A DNA stretch of 64,000 bases from Thermoplasmata archaeon (GTDB taxonomy: Archaea; Thermoplasmatota; Thermoplasmata; Thermoplasmatales; GCA-001856825): assembly GCA_021792355.1 (NCBI GenBank), contig JAJYUV010000003.1, positions 106,625 to 170,624 on the forward strand, written 5' to 3'. The notes under the pieces are model-generated. The model had not been told where the DNA came from, ran no database searches, and was given only the letters and a program-made list of their open reading frames with translations. Below are positions 24,031-33,051 of the stretch, piece by piece (position 1 is the first letter of the stretch; each line of letters begins with the position of its first letter). The position numbers and the translations under genes are program-made.

Positions 24031-25335
24031 CTACATATTATCTGGAAGTTTGACAATCGCTTCTTTGTCTCCGAGATCCTTGACGTACTCCCATCCTAGA
24101 TCTTCGATGTAATGCCTGACCTCTTTCACAGGAACTACCTTTTGGGAGTGGCCGTTATTGGTTGCCATTCTCATTTTATCCCTGACCTTCTTTTGTAATT
24201 CTTCCGGAGAGAGTGCTAGCAATTTGCCTTCTTCAATTTCACTTTCGCTAAATCCCATTACAGTTAGGTACCATCTCTTCGAATCCTTATTCAATTCTTC
24301 TTTCTCCTCGTCAGATAGCGGCCTTCTACCAGTTTCAAGATATGGCACACACTTCAGGTATGTTTCCCTCATCTCCTCCAATTTGTCCCTGGTTAGCTTC
24401 TTGTTGGTGCTGTATCTTGCTGATATGTCTCCTTTGTGTCCGGTCCAGTACTCCCTCCAGTTGTGAGAGACAAAGCCCTTGTTCTCACAAGTGTCGAGTG
24501 CTGTAGAGAAATAAGCTCTCAGGACGTAGGGTCTCCATTGAAAGCCTAATTCCCTGATCGCTTTTCTTATCTCCCTGGAAACAAGTTGAGTTCTCAATCT
24601 GCTGTGTATTGTTTTAGGGCTCCCCTCAACTGCTACTAGGGGAGAGCTCCCCGTAAGTTTCTCTCCTGCTTCCATTCTCATCTCCAGATATTTCTTGACG
24701 TAAGCAGCTCCTTCTTGCGGCAAGAATGTGATATATTCATGCCTTGCCTTGCTTATTGTGGATCTTACCTTTACGACAGTAGGCAGCTTTTCAAATTCTA
24801 CCTTGCCCTGGGATAGCTTCAATTCCGGCAAGTCAGAGAGGACTAATCCATCATCACCCTTGAAATCTCCTACGCTCTCTATTCTCAATCCTGAGAAGGC
24901 AATCAGGGATATCGAGACCTTAGCCCTTGCAGTTGCAACCGTGATTATCTTCGAGAGCTCCTCTGCACTCGGAACTCTCTCGTCCTCGACAGTCGGATTC
25001 CTGAATGCTTCTCTGATCTTCACAGACTTCAGGTCTACGGATACATCATTAAATCTGGTCCAGGATGATAGGACCTTCTTGAACCTCACTATGTAGGATC
25101 CCGCTTTCTTTTCTCTCTCCAGTCTCCTCACGAAGTCCATAAAATCATTCTTAAGTTTCCCTTCTTTAGAGTCCTTGATTATCCGGTCAGGCGTGGTACT
25201 CTGCAGTCTGCAGTAGAGACCTAAGGTCCTGAGATAAACTTCTCCGGTTATACTGGATCCGGCATTCACATTCTCATGCCATCTCTTAACGTCAGGATCT
25301 TTCAGTAAATTTTCATACTTTTTATCAAATGCCAT
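24031..25335 (-). CDS. int: Tyrosine recombinase/integrase
   Basis: 434 residues. Catalytic residues visible: Arg151 (FSGLRIESVGD), a beta-hairpin Lys near 196, Arg273 (RPYVLRAYF), His300 (GHKGD) and Tyr308 (ARYS). The usual HxxR His is replaced by Tyr270, a substitution known in some archaeal integrases. The N-terminal ~120 residues are the core-binding domain and there is a C-terminal extension of about 100 residues after the Tyr. Start is 57 bp from attR, with TATA-like CTTATATTTC about 26 bp upstream (leaderless). The gene is whole, not split by integration, so the mechanism differs from SSV1-type. Catalyses site-specific insertion at tRNA-Arg. Confidence 0.92.
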   Translation of the reverse strand: MAFDKKYENLLKDPDVKRWHENVNAGSSITGEVYLRTLGLYCRLQSTTPDRIIKDSKEGKLKNDFMDFVRRLEREKKAGSYIVRFKKVLSSWTRFNDVSVDLKSVKIREAFRNPTVEDERVPSAEELSKIITVATARAKVSISLIAFSGLRIESVGDFKGDDGLVLSDLPELKLSQGKVEFEKLPTVVKVRSTISKARHEYITFLPQEGAAYVKKYLEMRMEAGEKLTGSSPLVAVEGSPKTIHSRLRTQLVSREIRKAIRELGFQWRPYVLRAYFSTALDTCENKGFVSHNWREYWTGHKGDISARYSTNKKLTRDKLEEMRETYLKCVPYLETGRRPLSDEEKEELNKDSKRWYLTVMGFSESEIEEGKLLALSPEELQKKVRDKMRMATNNGHSQKVVPVKEVRHYIEDLGWEYVKDLGDKEAIVKLPDNM

Positions 25336-25391
25336 GATCCCTCATAAAATGGTGAAATATAAGGTATTCGCTTACGATATGTAATCTAATA

Positions 25392-25406
25392 CCCGCGGGC
25401 CCGTCA
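25392..25406. repeat. Right attachment repeat (attR)
   Basis: Exact copy of the 15-base attL sequence, without the rest of a tRNA. Marks the right border of the element. Confidence 0.88.
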
Positions 25407-25809
25407 ATTTCACAATCTCTTTTGATAGAGAAGTTTGGTTTTGGGCTATGGATATATTCGCAGTTCGTACTCCCACCTACTCATTTTTTTCCAAAGATTC
25501 CAGCTGGAATTGCCGTTTACAAAATGGACTAAGGATTAACTGTTCTCGATTCGGTAAGATTATCGGCATCGATCAAATTGATGGCTAGTTTGAAGCATAC
25601 CGTAGACTAGGCTTCCTTTATGTCATCGTTCTTTCCCTGCTATCATAAAGTTTGTATCGGTTTCAAGAATATTTCTCTGACTCCAGCCAAAGTAGTAAGA
25701 ATTCGATTGCCGAAGGAACGGATGATCATTAGTCTAAGGCAAATCACTCGAGTATTCATTGTCGTAATCAAATCTTTCAGTTGGTACATATTGGGAGGTA
25801 AGGCTGTTT
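25407..25809. other. Gene-poor stretch after attR
   Basis: 403 bp downstream of the element. A 68-codon ORF (25620-25826) has a basic segment KVVRIRLPKERMIISLRQ but no start context, and runs into the next gene on the other strand. It may be a relic. No RNA, repeat or convincing promoter was seen. Confidence 0.4.
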
Positions 25810-26277
25810 CTACAAGATACTGGTAACGCTTTTTATGACATACACGAGGTAGAAGAATATTGTGCAGAATCCAACTACTTCGAAGCCGTAAAGAGAAGGT
25901 ACGAGTGAAACTAGCTTTGTTATGGCTGGAATATAAATTCCGAACATTGAAAATACGAACAGGAGAAACATAAGGACGGGAACTACGTTCTCTTTTTCAC
26001 GCTCGCTTTTTGACAAATCCACTCTTTTAACCAGGAAGAATCCAAAGATCAGAACCGCTATCGGGACCGAAAGAATGATCAAAGGTACAAAGACCCTAAA
26101 AAATGGAGTTAGTGCCCTGATATTATTAAGATCAATGAGCAAAAAAACTATAGATGACGGAAGTATGACGATAAGATCTATCAAAACCAATGCTGATATT
26201 ATGTTCTTGGGTTTATTGATAGTTGGCCGATTTTTCGCAGTTTCATTACCAAATCCAAATGGTACTATATACGTCAT
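25810..26277 (-). CDS. Four-TM membrane protein, paralogue of 32485
   Basis: 155 residues with four hydrophobic helices and a short charged loop (KRVDLSKSEREKENV) between helices 2 and 3. The last half matches the protein at 32485 (VVPVLMFLLFVFSMFGIYIPAITKLVSLVPS versus the equivalent LPIVLFLMLTFVMSGVYTPSIGTLTSLIPS region), so the two are paralogues. A TATA-like CTATATATACT about 25 bp upstream of the ATG suggests a leaderless promoter. No known family. Confidence 0.7.
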   Translation of the reverse strand: MTYIVPFGFGNETAKNRPTINKPKNIISALVLIDLIVILPSSIVFLLIDLNNIRALTPFFRVFVPLIILSVPIAVLIFGFFLVKRVDLSKSEREKENVVPVLMFLLFVFSMFGIYIPAITKLVSLVPSLYGFEVVGFCTIFFYLVYVIKSVTSIL

Positions 26278-26467
26278 TTCATTAATTTAATACTATTGTA
26301 GTATATATAGTTGTCTGACAAACGTCTTATTGATGTCCGAATAAAGTATTTTTCATTACTAAGTCAAACATTTTAAATAGAAGTAATGCGAGTCCAGAAA
26401 TTCTGTAAGTGTCGAAAATTGGAGTCTAATTCCTACCTCTTTCTTTCCTCCACATTTAGGATTTCCA

Positions 26468-26839
26468 TCACGAACTCATTCTAGAGGTCTTGGCAATGAA
26501 CGTTCCTATAAGTGCTCCGGAAAGGCAGAGTCCTCCGTTGACCAGGAATATCAGTGCGATTAGTAATATAGAGGAGATTCCTGCAACGGAACCTACTTCC
26601 GACATCAATGCCCCGATATTTCCTGTGGGTAACATAAGTAAGATAATGAGAATACCGACAACTCCCCCCACGAAGCCGGAAAGCGCAGCAACCGGATACC
26701 CCTTTCTTATCACAAGTGAGGCTACGATGCCGGCTAGAACTACTAAGTACCAAATGTTTGTGAATAGTAGCGCGACTCCAACTATGATCACTATCAGTAG
26801 CGAGAGCACAAAACCGCTAGCACTTCCGACTTTCATCAT
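26468..26839 (-). CDS. Small membrane protein (DUF5518-like)
   Basis: 123 residues, four hydrophobic helices, Gly-rich (ALSGFVGGVVGILIILLML; GGLCLSGALIGTFIAK), a layout like the DUF5518 family of archaeal membrane proteins. Overlaps the stop of the upstream penicillin-acylase gene by 4 bp, so it is in its operon. Function unknown. Confidence 0.65.
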   Translation of the reverse strand: MMKVGSASGFVLSLLIVIIVGVALLFTNIWYLVVLAGIVASLVIRKGYPVAALSGFVGGVVGILIILLMLPTGNIGALMSEVGSVAGISSILLIALIFLVNGGLCLSGALIGTFIAKTSRMSS

Positions 26840-29343
26840 TGTCCCTCCGGTACAAATGAGATAGTATCCATTGTTTCATTTGCTGGAATCGACGAATAGA
26901 AAGCATAGAAGAGTAGGGGGAGGTACGTGCCATTTATCCAGTCACTTACATAATTGGAGTATAGAGGACTAGCAGGATCTTCGCTCTGTCCGCCAGGATA
27001 TATTCCATATGAGCGAGATACATTCGACATGTTTACAACCATCTCCCAACTCTGTCCTCCCGTCGGGTAATTGTGCGGACCAACTCCTGATGCGTCATTA
27101 GGAGTGTTGAAGTCTCCTCCTTTCGCGATCGGGCCAACGTTAAATTCATTTAACCCAAATAGGTTGGGGAACAAGAACCCGTAAAATTTCCCCCAAGTAT
27201 AGTTTTCCGCGGGATATCTATAGTTCAGGAAGTTCATTGCCTGAACTGTCGACTCTATTACGAGATTTTTCATGCTTAGGTTAGAGAAGGGTGAAGCATT
27301 CCCCGTCAATATGGCGTTAAGCAGGTCAATATCCAAAGAAGCGCTCCCGCTAGTATTGGGATAACTCCCTCCCATCCCTGAAGGGATACCGATTGTTGAA
27401 TTGTATTCTTGTAGCATACCTCGCTGATTCAGGAATGAAATGAACGTGTCATTGAACAGGTACATATATACAAAGAACCAGACTGATGCCGCCAGAGAAT
27501 TTGCAGTCATGTTGTAATTCCATCCGGACAATAGCGAATACGCCTTTTCGACAGATGCATTTGTGCTCCCCTTTAGATAATTTAGAATCTGTGGAATTGC
27601 AACCTGGGCAGCATAATCTGTGTAATTGGTCCCTTGGAAATTCACTATATTACTCTCTGAAACTTTTGAGTGGTTAAGCAGATAGTCAACCTCCATCTGT
27701 GCCCTGAATTCATCGGAAAAACTAGCGGTTATTCCAAACCAGTATGGATAACCAGGACCTACCTGTCTCTGATTAGAGCTTACAATAAATCCCTGAGCAG
27801 AGTTAACAACCTGAGGTACCATGTTGTAGGGGATAGAGCCAGAAATGTACTCCACTCCAGTACCTGGCATGATCGAGTCAGGATTATAGGTCGTTCCCCC
27901 AAATATGGGATAATAGGAAGGCGAAATATCTGCAATCATCGTGTTGTTTGCAAAAGCGAAATTCTGGTAAGGAGCAATCCAGAATGACAGGTCGCTTCTG
28001 AATTGGGACCAGTTTTCTGCCGAATTGATCTTCAGTAGGGTTCCTATTTCATTGCTCACAATGTTGCCGACCCAGTCCATTACCAGCGCAGTATTCCCCT
28101 GCTGAGCCATTATCGGACCAAGATTTGTCCAGTTGACTTCGAAACCATTAACCGAGTAGTGAACCAGTGGATAGGGGGTACCATTCCATATGTAGGAATC
28201 TCCGCTTAGCTGCTGGGTGAAAAAAAATGTACCCGAAGAGATTGCTTGTGTATCCGTTAAGGTCCAGGCAATTTTTTGATTGAATCCAATAATAACTGCG
28301 GGTGCACCAGGAAGAATCACTCCATAAACATCAAGTCCAGGTGCGACTAGTTGAACCTGGAACCATATCGCTGGGAGCGAGAATCCTAATACAGGCCCCC
28401 CCATCAGAATAGGATGGCCGGTTGTCGTCCTGTTCCCGGCAACTACTATCTCGTTGCTGTGATCGCTAGTACTGAAGTTGAAATAAGTGGGCGGATCATA
28501 TCTAAACTGGTGTAGTACATTTTTTGCGAGGGAGAGCACTGTGGAATTTATCGGGAAAGTGTTATGAGACATGTTCAGGACTGTCTGGTTGATCGGCCCT
28601 GAGTAACCGCCATAATAATACGTCTGCAAGGGAGAGAAGGTCGGTAGCCAGTTGTATGTCAAGTTTCCCATCATGTTGTAAAGGATCGAGAATTGAAGGG
28701 AGTCTGAACCGAACTCCAGTTGTTGTGCCATGAGTTCCTGGACTGCATAAGAATACACCGGAGTCCAATAAAAAGGCTTCAGGCCAAGAAGTTTGAATAG
28801 AACAGGAACTGTGTGATGCGATTCAGAGTAGTTGATATATTCATTGATTCCGTTTGAATACGATTGCATTGCGCTTTCTGTCAGAAGGTCGGTCGCATTC
28901 GTCGATGCATTATTTACTACCCTAGCCCAGTCCTTCTGAGCAGTGATAGGCGCGCCAGTCATTGTCTGGAATCTATCATAATTGTAGTATGAACTTCCGA
29001 ACAGTTTTTCCATCTGACCCATGCCCTCGAGTCCAAATACCTCAATCTCTTCAAGTCTGTCTTTTGCCTGAATGAATCCCAACGCATAGTAGAGGTCCTT
29101 TGTGTCTGATGCATAAATGTGGTACACACCGTATTTGTCTTGGACCACAACTACCTTGTTATTCAGTCCAGGCAGTGAAATGGACTCATTTCCAATTGAA
29201 AGATTTCTCGAGTTCTGAATAACTCCAGTTGTTGGATTCAATATTGAAACCAGTGGGGTTAAAGACCCTAGGACAAAAATGACAACGATTATCAAGACTC
29301 CTATTGTAGGTGCGATAAATGCTCTCTTCTTCACCAGAATCAA
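26836..29343 (-). CDS. Penicillin acylase-family Ntn hydrolase
   Basis: 835 residues. An N-terminal signal anchor (FIAPTIGVLIIVVIFVLGSL) puts it outside the cell. The spacer and beta-chain start around residue 296: DHSNEIVVAGNRTTTGHPIL resembles the conserved autoprocessing site (SNxW ... sGxPxL), with Ser296 the likely N-terminal nucleophile after cleavage; Glu replaces the usual Asn/Trp context. FWxxIxxP-like PAPAVIIGFNQKIAWTLT also matches the family. Substrates in archaea are unknown; in bacteria homologues cleave amides or acyl-homoserine lactones. Many N-glycosylation sites. Confidence 0.85.
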   Translation of the reverse strand: MILVKKRAFIAPTIGVLIIVVIFVLGSLTPLVSILNPTTGVIQNSRNLSIGNESISLPGLNNKVVVVQDKYGVYHIYASDTKDLYYALGFIQAKDRLEEIEVFGLEGMGQMEKLFGSSYYNYDRFQTMTGAPITAQKDWARVVNNASTNATDLLTESAMQSYSNGINEYINYSESHHTVPVLFKLLGLKPFYWTPVYSYAVQELMAQQLEFGSDSLQFSILYNMMGNLTYNWLPTFSPLQTYYYGGYSGPINQTVLNMSHNTFPINSTVLSLAKNVLHQFRYDPPTYFNFSTSDHSNEIVVAGNRTTTGHPILMGGPVLGFSLPAIWFQVQLVAPGLDVYGVILPGAPAVIIGFNQKIAWTLTDTQAISSGTFFFTQQLSGDSYIWNGTPYPLVHYSVNGFEVNWTNLGPIMAQQGNTALVMDWVGNIVSNEIGTLLKINSAENWSQFRSDLSFWIAPYQNFAFANNTMIADISPSYYPIFGGTTYNPDSIMPGTGVEYISGSIPYNMVPQVVNSAQGFIVSSNQRQVGPGYPYWFGITASFSDEFRAQMEVDYLLNHSKVSESNIVNFQGTNYTDYAAQVAIPQILNYLKGSTNASVEKAYSLLSGWNYNMTANSLAASVWFFVYMYLFNDTFISFLNQRGMLQEYNSTIGIPSGMGGSYPNTSGSASLDIDLLNAILTGNASPFSNLSMKNLVIESTVQAMNFLNYRYPAENYTWGKFYGFLFPNLFGLNEFNVGPIAKGGDFNTPNDASGVGPHNYPTGGQSWEMVVNMSNVSRSYGIYPGGQSEDPASPLYSNYVSDWINGTYLPLLFYAFYSSIPANETMDTISFVPEGQ

Positions 29344-29439
29344 TTAATTATCTTTTATTTAATCATTTTGAGCTTGTCTTCAACCTTCAATCCTAGTTCC
29401 AAACTCTCAGGGAATCCAGGGATTCTAATGAACTTACTT

Positions 29440-30735
29440 TCAAAGTCTGGATATCCATCGAGTAGCACTTAGGAACTTCTCTACTTCCTCCATTGAGTTA
29501 TAGTGGAGGAAGGTTACTCTCAGCATGGACGGGTTGGAATAGTAGTCGTGTGAGAGGTTCCAGTGGCTTCCGCCTACAACTGTGATGCCAAATTTTTTCC
29601 AGTAGATTTCCTCCGCTTTTTCGTCGCTCACGTTTTTGAAGTTGAAAGAAAATGTGGTCCCTCTTTCATCCAACCGTGACACATCTGAAATACCGTACAG
29701 CACGATATTGTTCATCGACGTTAATCCACTTTCGTTCCCTGTTCCTTCTAGTACAGTCCTGCTTAACTCCTTGTGATACAGCTCCACTCTCTTCATCCCT
29801 TTTCTCACGGCGATTCTCCTGTTCCTTGTCTTTGTATTTTTCTTGAATTTGCTGACGTCCAAAGAAAGTCTTGAAACGTAGTCCACTACTGAGGAGATTG
29901 CAGCAAAAATTCCCTGATCTCGCGTCCCGATCTCAATATATGATCCTGTCCCTGGAATGGCTTCTCTGTCCACATGGAACGGTTTAATGGCGTCTAGGAC
30001 GTTGTCCGCCATGTACATGAAACTCCCCCTAGGCCCAAATATCTTATAGGAGGAGAACACGAAGAAATCACACTCCTGTTCCCTCACGTCAGAATACCCC
30101 TGAGGAGCAAAATGAACACCATCAACCATTAAGAGAGATTCGTTCTCCTTTGCTATTCTAGATACCTCTTTCAGATTTGTTTTGTTCCCCAGCAGATTGC
30201 TTTCAGCAGTGATCGCAATTAGTTTTGTTCTTCTATTTGTCAGGGAACCAAGATGATTAATGTCTATGGATCCATCCTCTTTATTGATTTTGGCCAGTCG
30301 GAGTTCAGAAATTGCATTATTTCTTTTCATTTCCAGGTAAGGAGAGACATTTGCAAAATGCTCAGCGTAGCTTGAGACGACGATACTGTCCCTGTCTAGC
30401 ATTCCTCTCAGGGCGTACGAGACCTTGAAGAACAGATCGGATGCGGACTCTCCCTGATAGATATTCTTGGGGCTGGGTGCATTAAGCAAATCAGCAACAG
30501 CTTTTCTACCCTCGTTGATTAACATTTCATTAGCCTTTGATTCTGAGTACATTGCATCAGTATTTGCGCTTTGATCTACCCTACTTTTCATCTCAGATCT
30601 TGCCGCATCAGCCAGAACAAGACTTCCAGCACCATTATCTACAAAAATCCTCTTTCTTCCTCTGAAATCTCTATCTATTCTGGGAAAATTCTTTCTAATC
30701 TCTCGGATATAATCCGCATCAAATGGCCCGGTCAT
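29440..30735 (-). CDS. Class V aminotransferase (cysteine desulfurase-like)
   Basis: 431 residues. Fold-type I PLP enzyme: the PLP Lys is in FFVFSSYKIFGPRGSFMYM, the canonical SxHKxxGPxG context changed to SSYK, and VDGVHFAPQG holds the cofactor Asp/His. Closest to cysteine desulfurases and related kynureninase-like proteins, but the mobile Cys loop expected in SufS is not obvious, so the reaction is left open. Monocistronic, TATA-like ATAATATAGCGATATAA lies just upstream of the start. Confidence 0.75.
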   Translation of the reverse strand: MTGPFDADYIREIRKNFPRIDRDFRGRKRIFVDNGAGSLVLADAARSEMKSRVDQSANTDAMYSESKANEMLINEGRKAVADLLNAPSPKNIYQGESASDLFFKVSYALRGMLDRDSIVVSSYAEHFANVSPYLEMKRNNAISELRLAKINKEDGSIDINHLGSLTNRRTKLIAITAESNLLGNKTNLKEVSRIAKENESLLMVDGVHFAPQGYSDVREQECDFFVFSSYKIFGPRGSFMYMADNVLDAIKPFHVDREAIPGTGSYIEIGTRDQGIFAAISSVVDYVSRLSLDVSKFKKNTKTRNRRIAVRKGMKRVELYHKELSRTVLEGTGNESGLTSMNNIVLYGISDVSRLDERGTTFSFNFKNVSDEKAEEIYWKKFGITVVGGSHWNLSHDYYSNPSMLRVTFLHYNSMEEVEKFLSATRWISRL

Positions 30736-30875
30736 GAATAGCTATAATATAGCGATATAAAACTACAGCATCCTTAATGGGAGTTGTTGAGATACTTCTG
30801 AATCGTTTTTATGGAAAGGGAATGTCTCACGGATCAACGCTGTACTGTGGATGAAAAGAAAATGGATATTGCTCC

Positions 30876-32312
30876 TCATTCCGCCTTAATGAACTCATAG
30901 AGTAATCTGACCCCATAACCAGTCGCACCCGTTGGGAGATATGCACGGTTAGGTCCATTTTTGTGTGTCCAAGCAGTCCCTGCTATATCGAGGTGTACCC
31001 ACGGAGTGTCTCCGACAAACCTGCTCAGGAAGGCTCCTGCAGTCTCCGCACCTCCTTCCCTCCCTCCGGTATTCTTAATGTCGGCCACCTTGCTCTTTAT
31101 CTGGTCCTGGAAATCTGCATCAATCGGCAGTTCCCAAACTTTTTCCCAAGATTTTTCCGCAGCCTTCTTTACCCTATTCTTCAGTGATTCGTTGTTCCCC
31201 ATCAAACCAGCATAGTTGCTTCCTAATGCAACAACGCATGCGCCGGTGAGAGTGGCCAGATCGATGACTTCCGATGGTTTGAAATTCTTTATTCCGTAAC
31301 TCAGAGCATCCGCCAAAACCAGTCTCCCTTCCGCGTCGGTTGAAAGAACCTCTGACGTCACTCCATTGTAGTGAGTCAGAATGTCGCCTGGCTTGTATGC
31401 GTTACCGCCGGGAAGATTTTCAGTGAGCGGCGCCATACCTATAACGTGCTTGTTCAATTTGAGATCAGATAACAGTTTCATCGTGCCAACGATTGCAGAA
31501 GCTCCGCACTTGTCGAATTTCATCTCATCCATTCCCTCGGATGGTTTTATCGATATGCCTCCACTATCGAAAGTGATACCCTTGCCGACGATCAGCAATG
31601 GTTTCTTATCTTTGGGACCGTACTCGAGTATGAGGAGTCTAGCGGATTCCTTTGCAGCTCTTGATACTCCTTCGAGCCCTCCCATCCCGAGTTTCAGAAA
31701 ATCCTCTCTGCCAAATGATTTGACGGATACGCCATTTATCTTCTTTGCTGTTTTCTCGAACAAAGTGGGGGTTCCTACCGATGGGGGAAGATTTGCAATG
31801 TCCCTCGTATAGTTCACTGCATCAGCGACTACCTTTGCCTCCATAATCATGCTGTCATTCGATTTGGTAGTAATCAGTACCTTCTCAACCTTGATCTTGC
31901 TCTTTTCATTCCTATACTTGTCGAATTCGTATGCTGTAAGTGCTATTGCAAACGTTACTTCCTTGGCTTCCCTGGGACTCACCTCAGGCAGTAGCACTTG
32001 TAAAACACCATTGGGAAGAGATTTAAGAGAGTTAAATGCAGAAGAGTAAGAACGCCGAAGCGTTTCATCCTCAATTTCCCTTTTCTTTCCAAGACCAATA
32101 AGCAGAATCCTTTTACCGATCCTCGAATTGAATGTATCAAAGGTCTCTCCCTTCTTTCCAGAGAATCCTTGCTTTCTACTACTTGCCAAAACCAGGCTCT
32201 CTTTCTCTAACAATCTTGTATATGTGGGTGTAAAATCTTCAAAAACTGGAGCTATAATCGCTGTAACTTCATTTGAATGGGCAGGAGAAAATTTCAAGAA
32301 CTCCATTTTCAA
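30876..32312 (-). CDS. pepA: Leucyl aminopeptidase (M17)
   Basis: 478 residues, usual length. The diagnostic NTDAEGRL-type motif is present as STDAEGRLVLADALSYG with KGITFDSGGISIKP and the metal-binding Asp/Glu residues around, plus DIAGTAWTHKN near the end. Two-zinc (or Mn) aminopeptidase acting on peptides in the cytosol. Start chosen at 32312; an earlier Met is two codons away. Confidence 0.94.
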   Translation of the reverse strand: MKMEFLKFSPAHSNEVTAIIAPVFEDFTPTYTRLLEKESLVLASSRKQGFSGKKGETFDTFNSRIGKRILLIGLGKKREIEDETLRRSYSSAFNSLKSLPNGVLQVLLPEVSPREAKEVTFAIALTAYEFDKYRNEKSKIKVEKVLITTKSNDSMIMEAKVVADAVNYTRDIANLPPSVGTPTLFEKTAKKINGVSVKSFGREDFLKLGMGGLEGVSRAAKESARLLILEYGPKDKKPLLIVGKGITFDSGGISIKPSEGMDEMKFDKCGASAIVGTMKLLSDLKLNKHVIGMAPLTENLPGGNAYKPGDILTHYNGVTSEVLSTDAEGRLVLADALSYGIKNFKPSEVIDLATLTGACVVALGSNYAGLMGNNESLKNRVKKAAEKSWEKVWELPIDADFQDQIKSKVADIKNTGGREGGAETAGAFLSRFVGDTPWVHLDIAGTAWTHKNGPNRAYLPTGATGYGVRLLYEFIKAE

Positions 32313-32484
32313 GTATGTGCTAGTTCAAAATAAAAGTTGTGTAACAACTGTGCAATTCAAAAGATACTCTCTCTGCATTGATATCGATGGGATTATTCGA
32401 GTGTAAAGGAGAGATATAATTCGGACAATAATATGACATAAAGCAGACAATTATTTATACTTCTACTGTATATAACTCAATGTA

Positions 32485-32958
32485 ATGTGGGAGATACTGT
32501 CTGACGTATTTGAAAATGGGTTGATTGGTAAGAGTTTTTCAATTAAGAGTTCAAATGGTTCTATATTTGCAATAGCCCTTGTGGATTTATTAGTCATAGC
32601 TCCTTCAATTGTTGTTTTTCTTGCCTTCAATCTAAGGTTGATTGAAAGTTTTGGGTTCCCTTTTCTAGTTACGGTTTTGTCTTTCCTTTTCTATCTTCCA
32701 TTGGGTATACTCTATGCTGCTTATTTCCTCTCGAAGAAAGAGGTCCAGCTGAGTTCTGAAGTTGCAAAGAACAGGATTCTTCCAATTGTACTATTTCTTA
32801 TGCTTACTTTCGTGATGTCAGGCGTCTATACTCCCTCTATTGGAACCCTCACCAGCCTAATACCATCTTTTAGTTTTCTGAAGATACCGGGGTTTGTAAT
32901 AGTATTCGTGAATCTTATCTTCGTTGCTAAGAATTTCCCTAAGGTTGCAAAGGATTAG
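32485..32958 (+). CDS. Four-TM membrane protein, paralogue of 25810
   Basis: 157 residues, four hydrophobic helices with the same spacing as the protein at 25810-26277 and clear similarity across helices 3-4. A TATA-like TATATAAC is 15-20 bp before the ATG. No known family; probably a Thermoplasmata-specific membrane protein. Confidence 0.7.
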   Translation: MWEILSDVFENGLIGKSFSIKSSNGSIFAIALVDLLVIAPSIVVFLAFNLRLIESFGFPFLVTVLSFLFYLPLGILYAAYFLSKKEVQLSSEVAKNRILPIVLFLMLTFVMSGVYTPSIGTLTSLIPSFSFLKIPGFVIVFVNLIFVAKNFPKVAKD

Positions 32959-33051
32959 GGAAAGAACTTTTCCTTTACTTTTACTCGATGTAAATTCGCT
33001 CCATTTATTGAAAAGACAAAGTGTTATAATTGTTGAAGGATTGCTGAACTA

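Larger units (their letters stand above)
17835..25406. mobile_element. Integrated plasmid/provirus-like element in tRNA-Arg
   Basis: 7.57 kb bounded by a 15-bp direct repeat (CCCGCGGGCCCGTCA) that includes the 3' end of tRNA-Arg(TCT). It contains a tyrosine integrase next to the right repeat, a leftward unknown gene, and a rightward operon of nine closely packed genes with 4-8 bp overlaps: AbrB-like, small protein, replication-type ATPase, Cys-rich protein, four small unknowns and a FtsK/Zot-like ATPase. Palindromes crowd the convergent junction near 23.8-24.0 kb. No recognisable capsid, relaxase or transposase. All genes look intact, so the element may still excise. Confidence 0.88.

Noticed and set aside
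23991..24053. 20-codon ORF beginning inside the hairpin of the element
   Set aside because: Very short, overlaps the integrase 3' end, and no supporting signal.
25620..25826. 68-codon ORF downstream of attR
   Set aside because: No promoter or start context; kept only as a possible relic in the intergenic entry.
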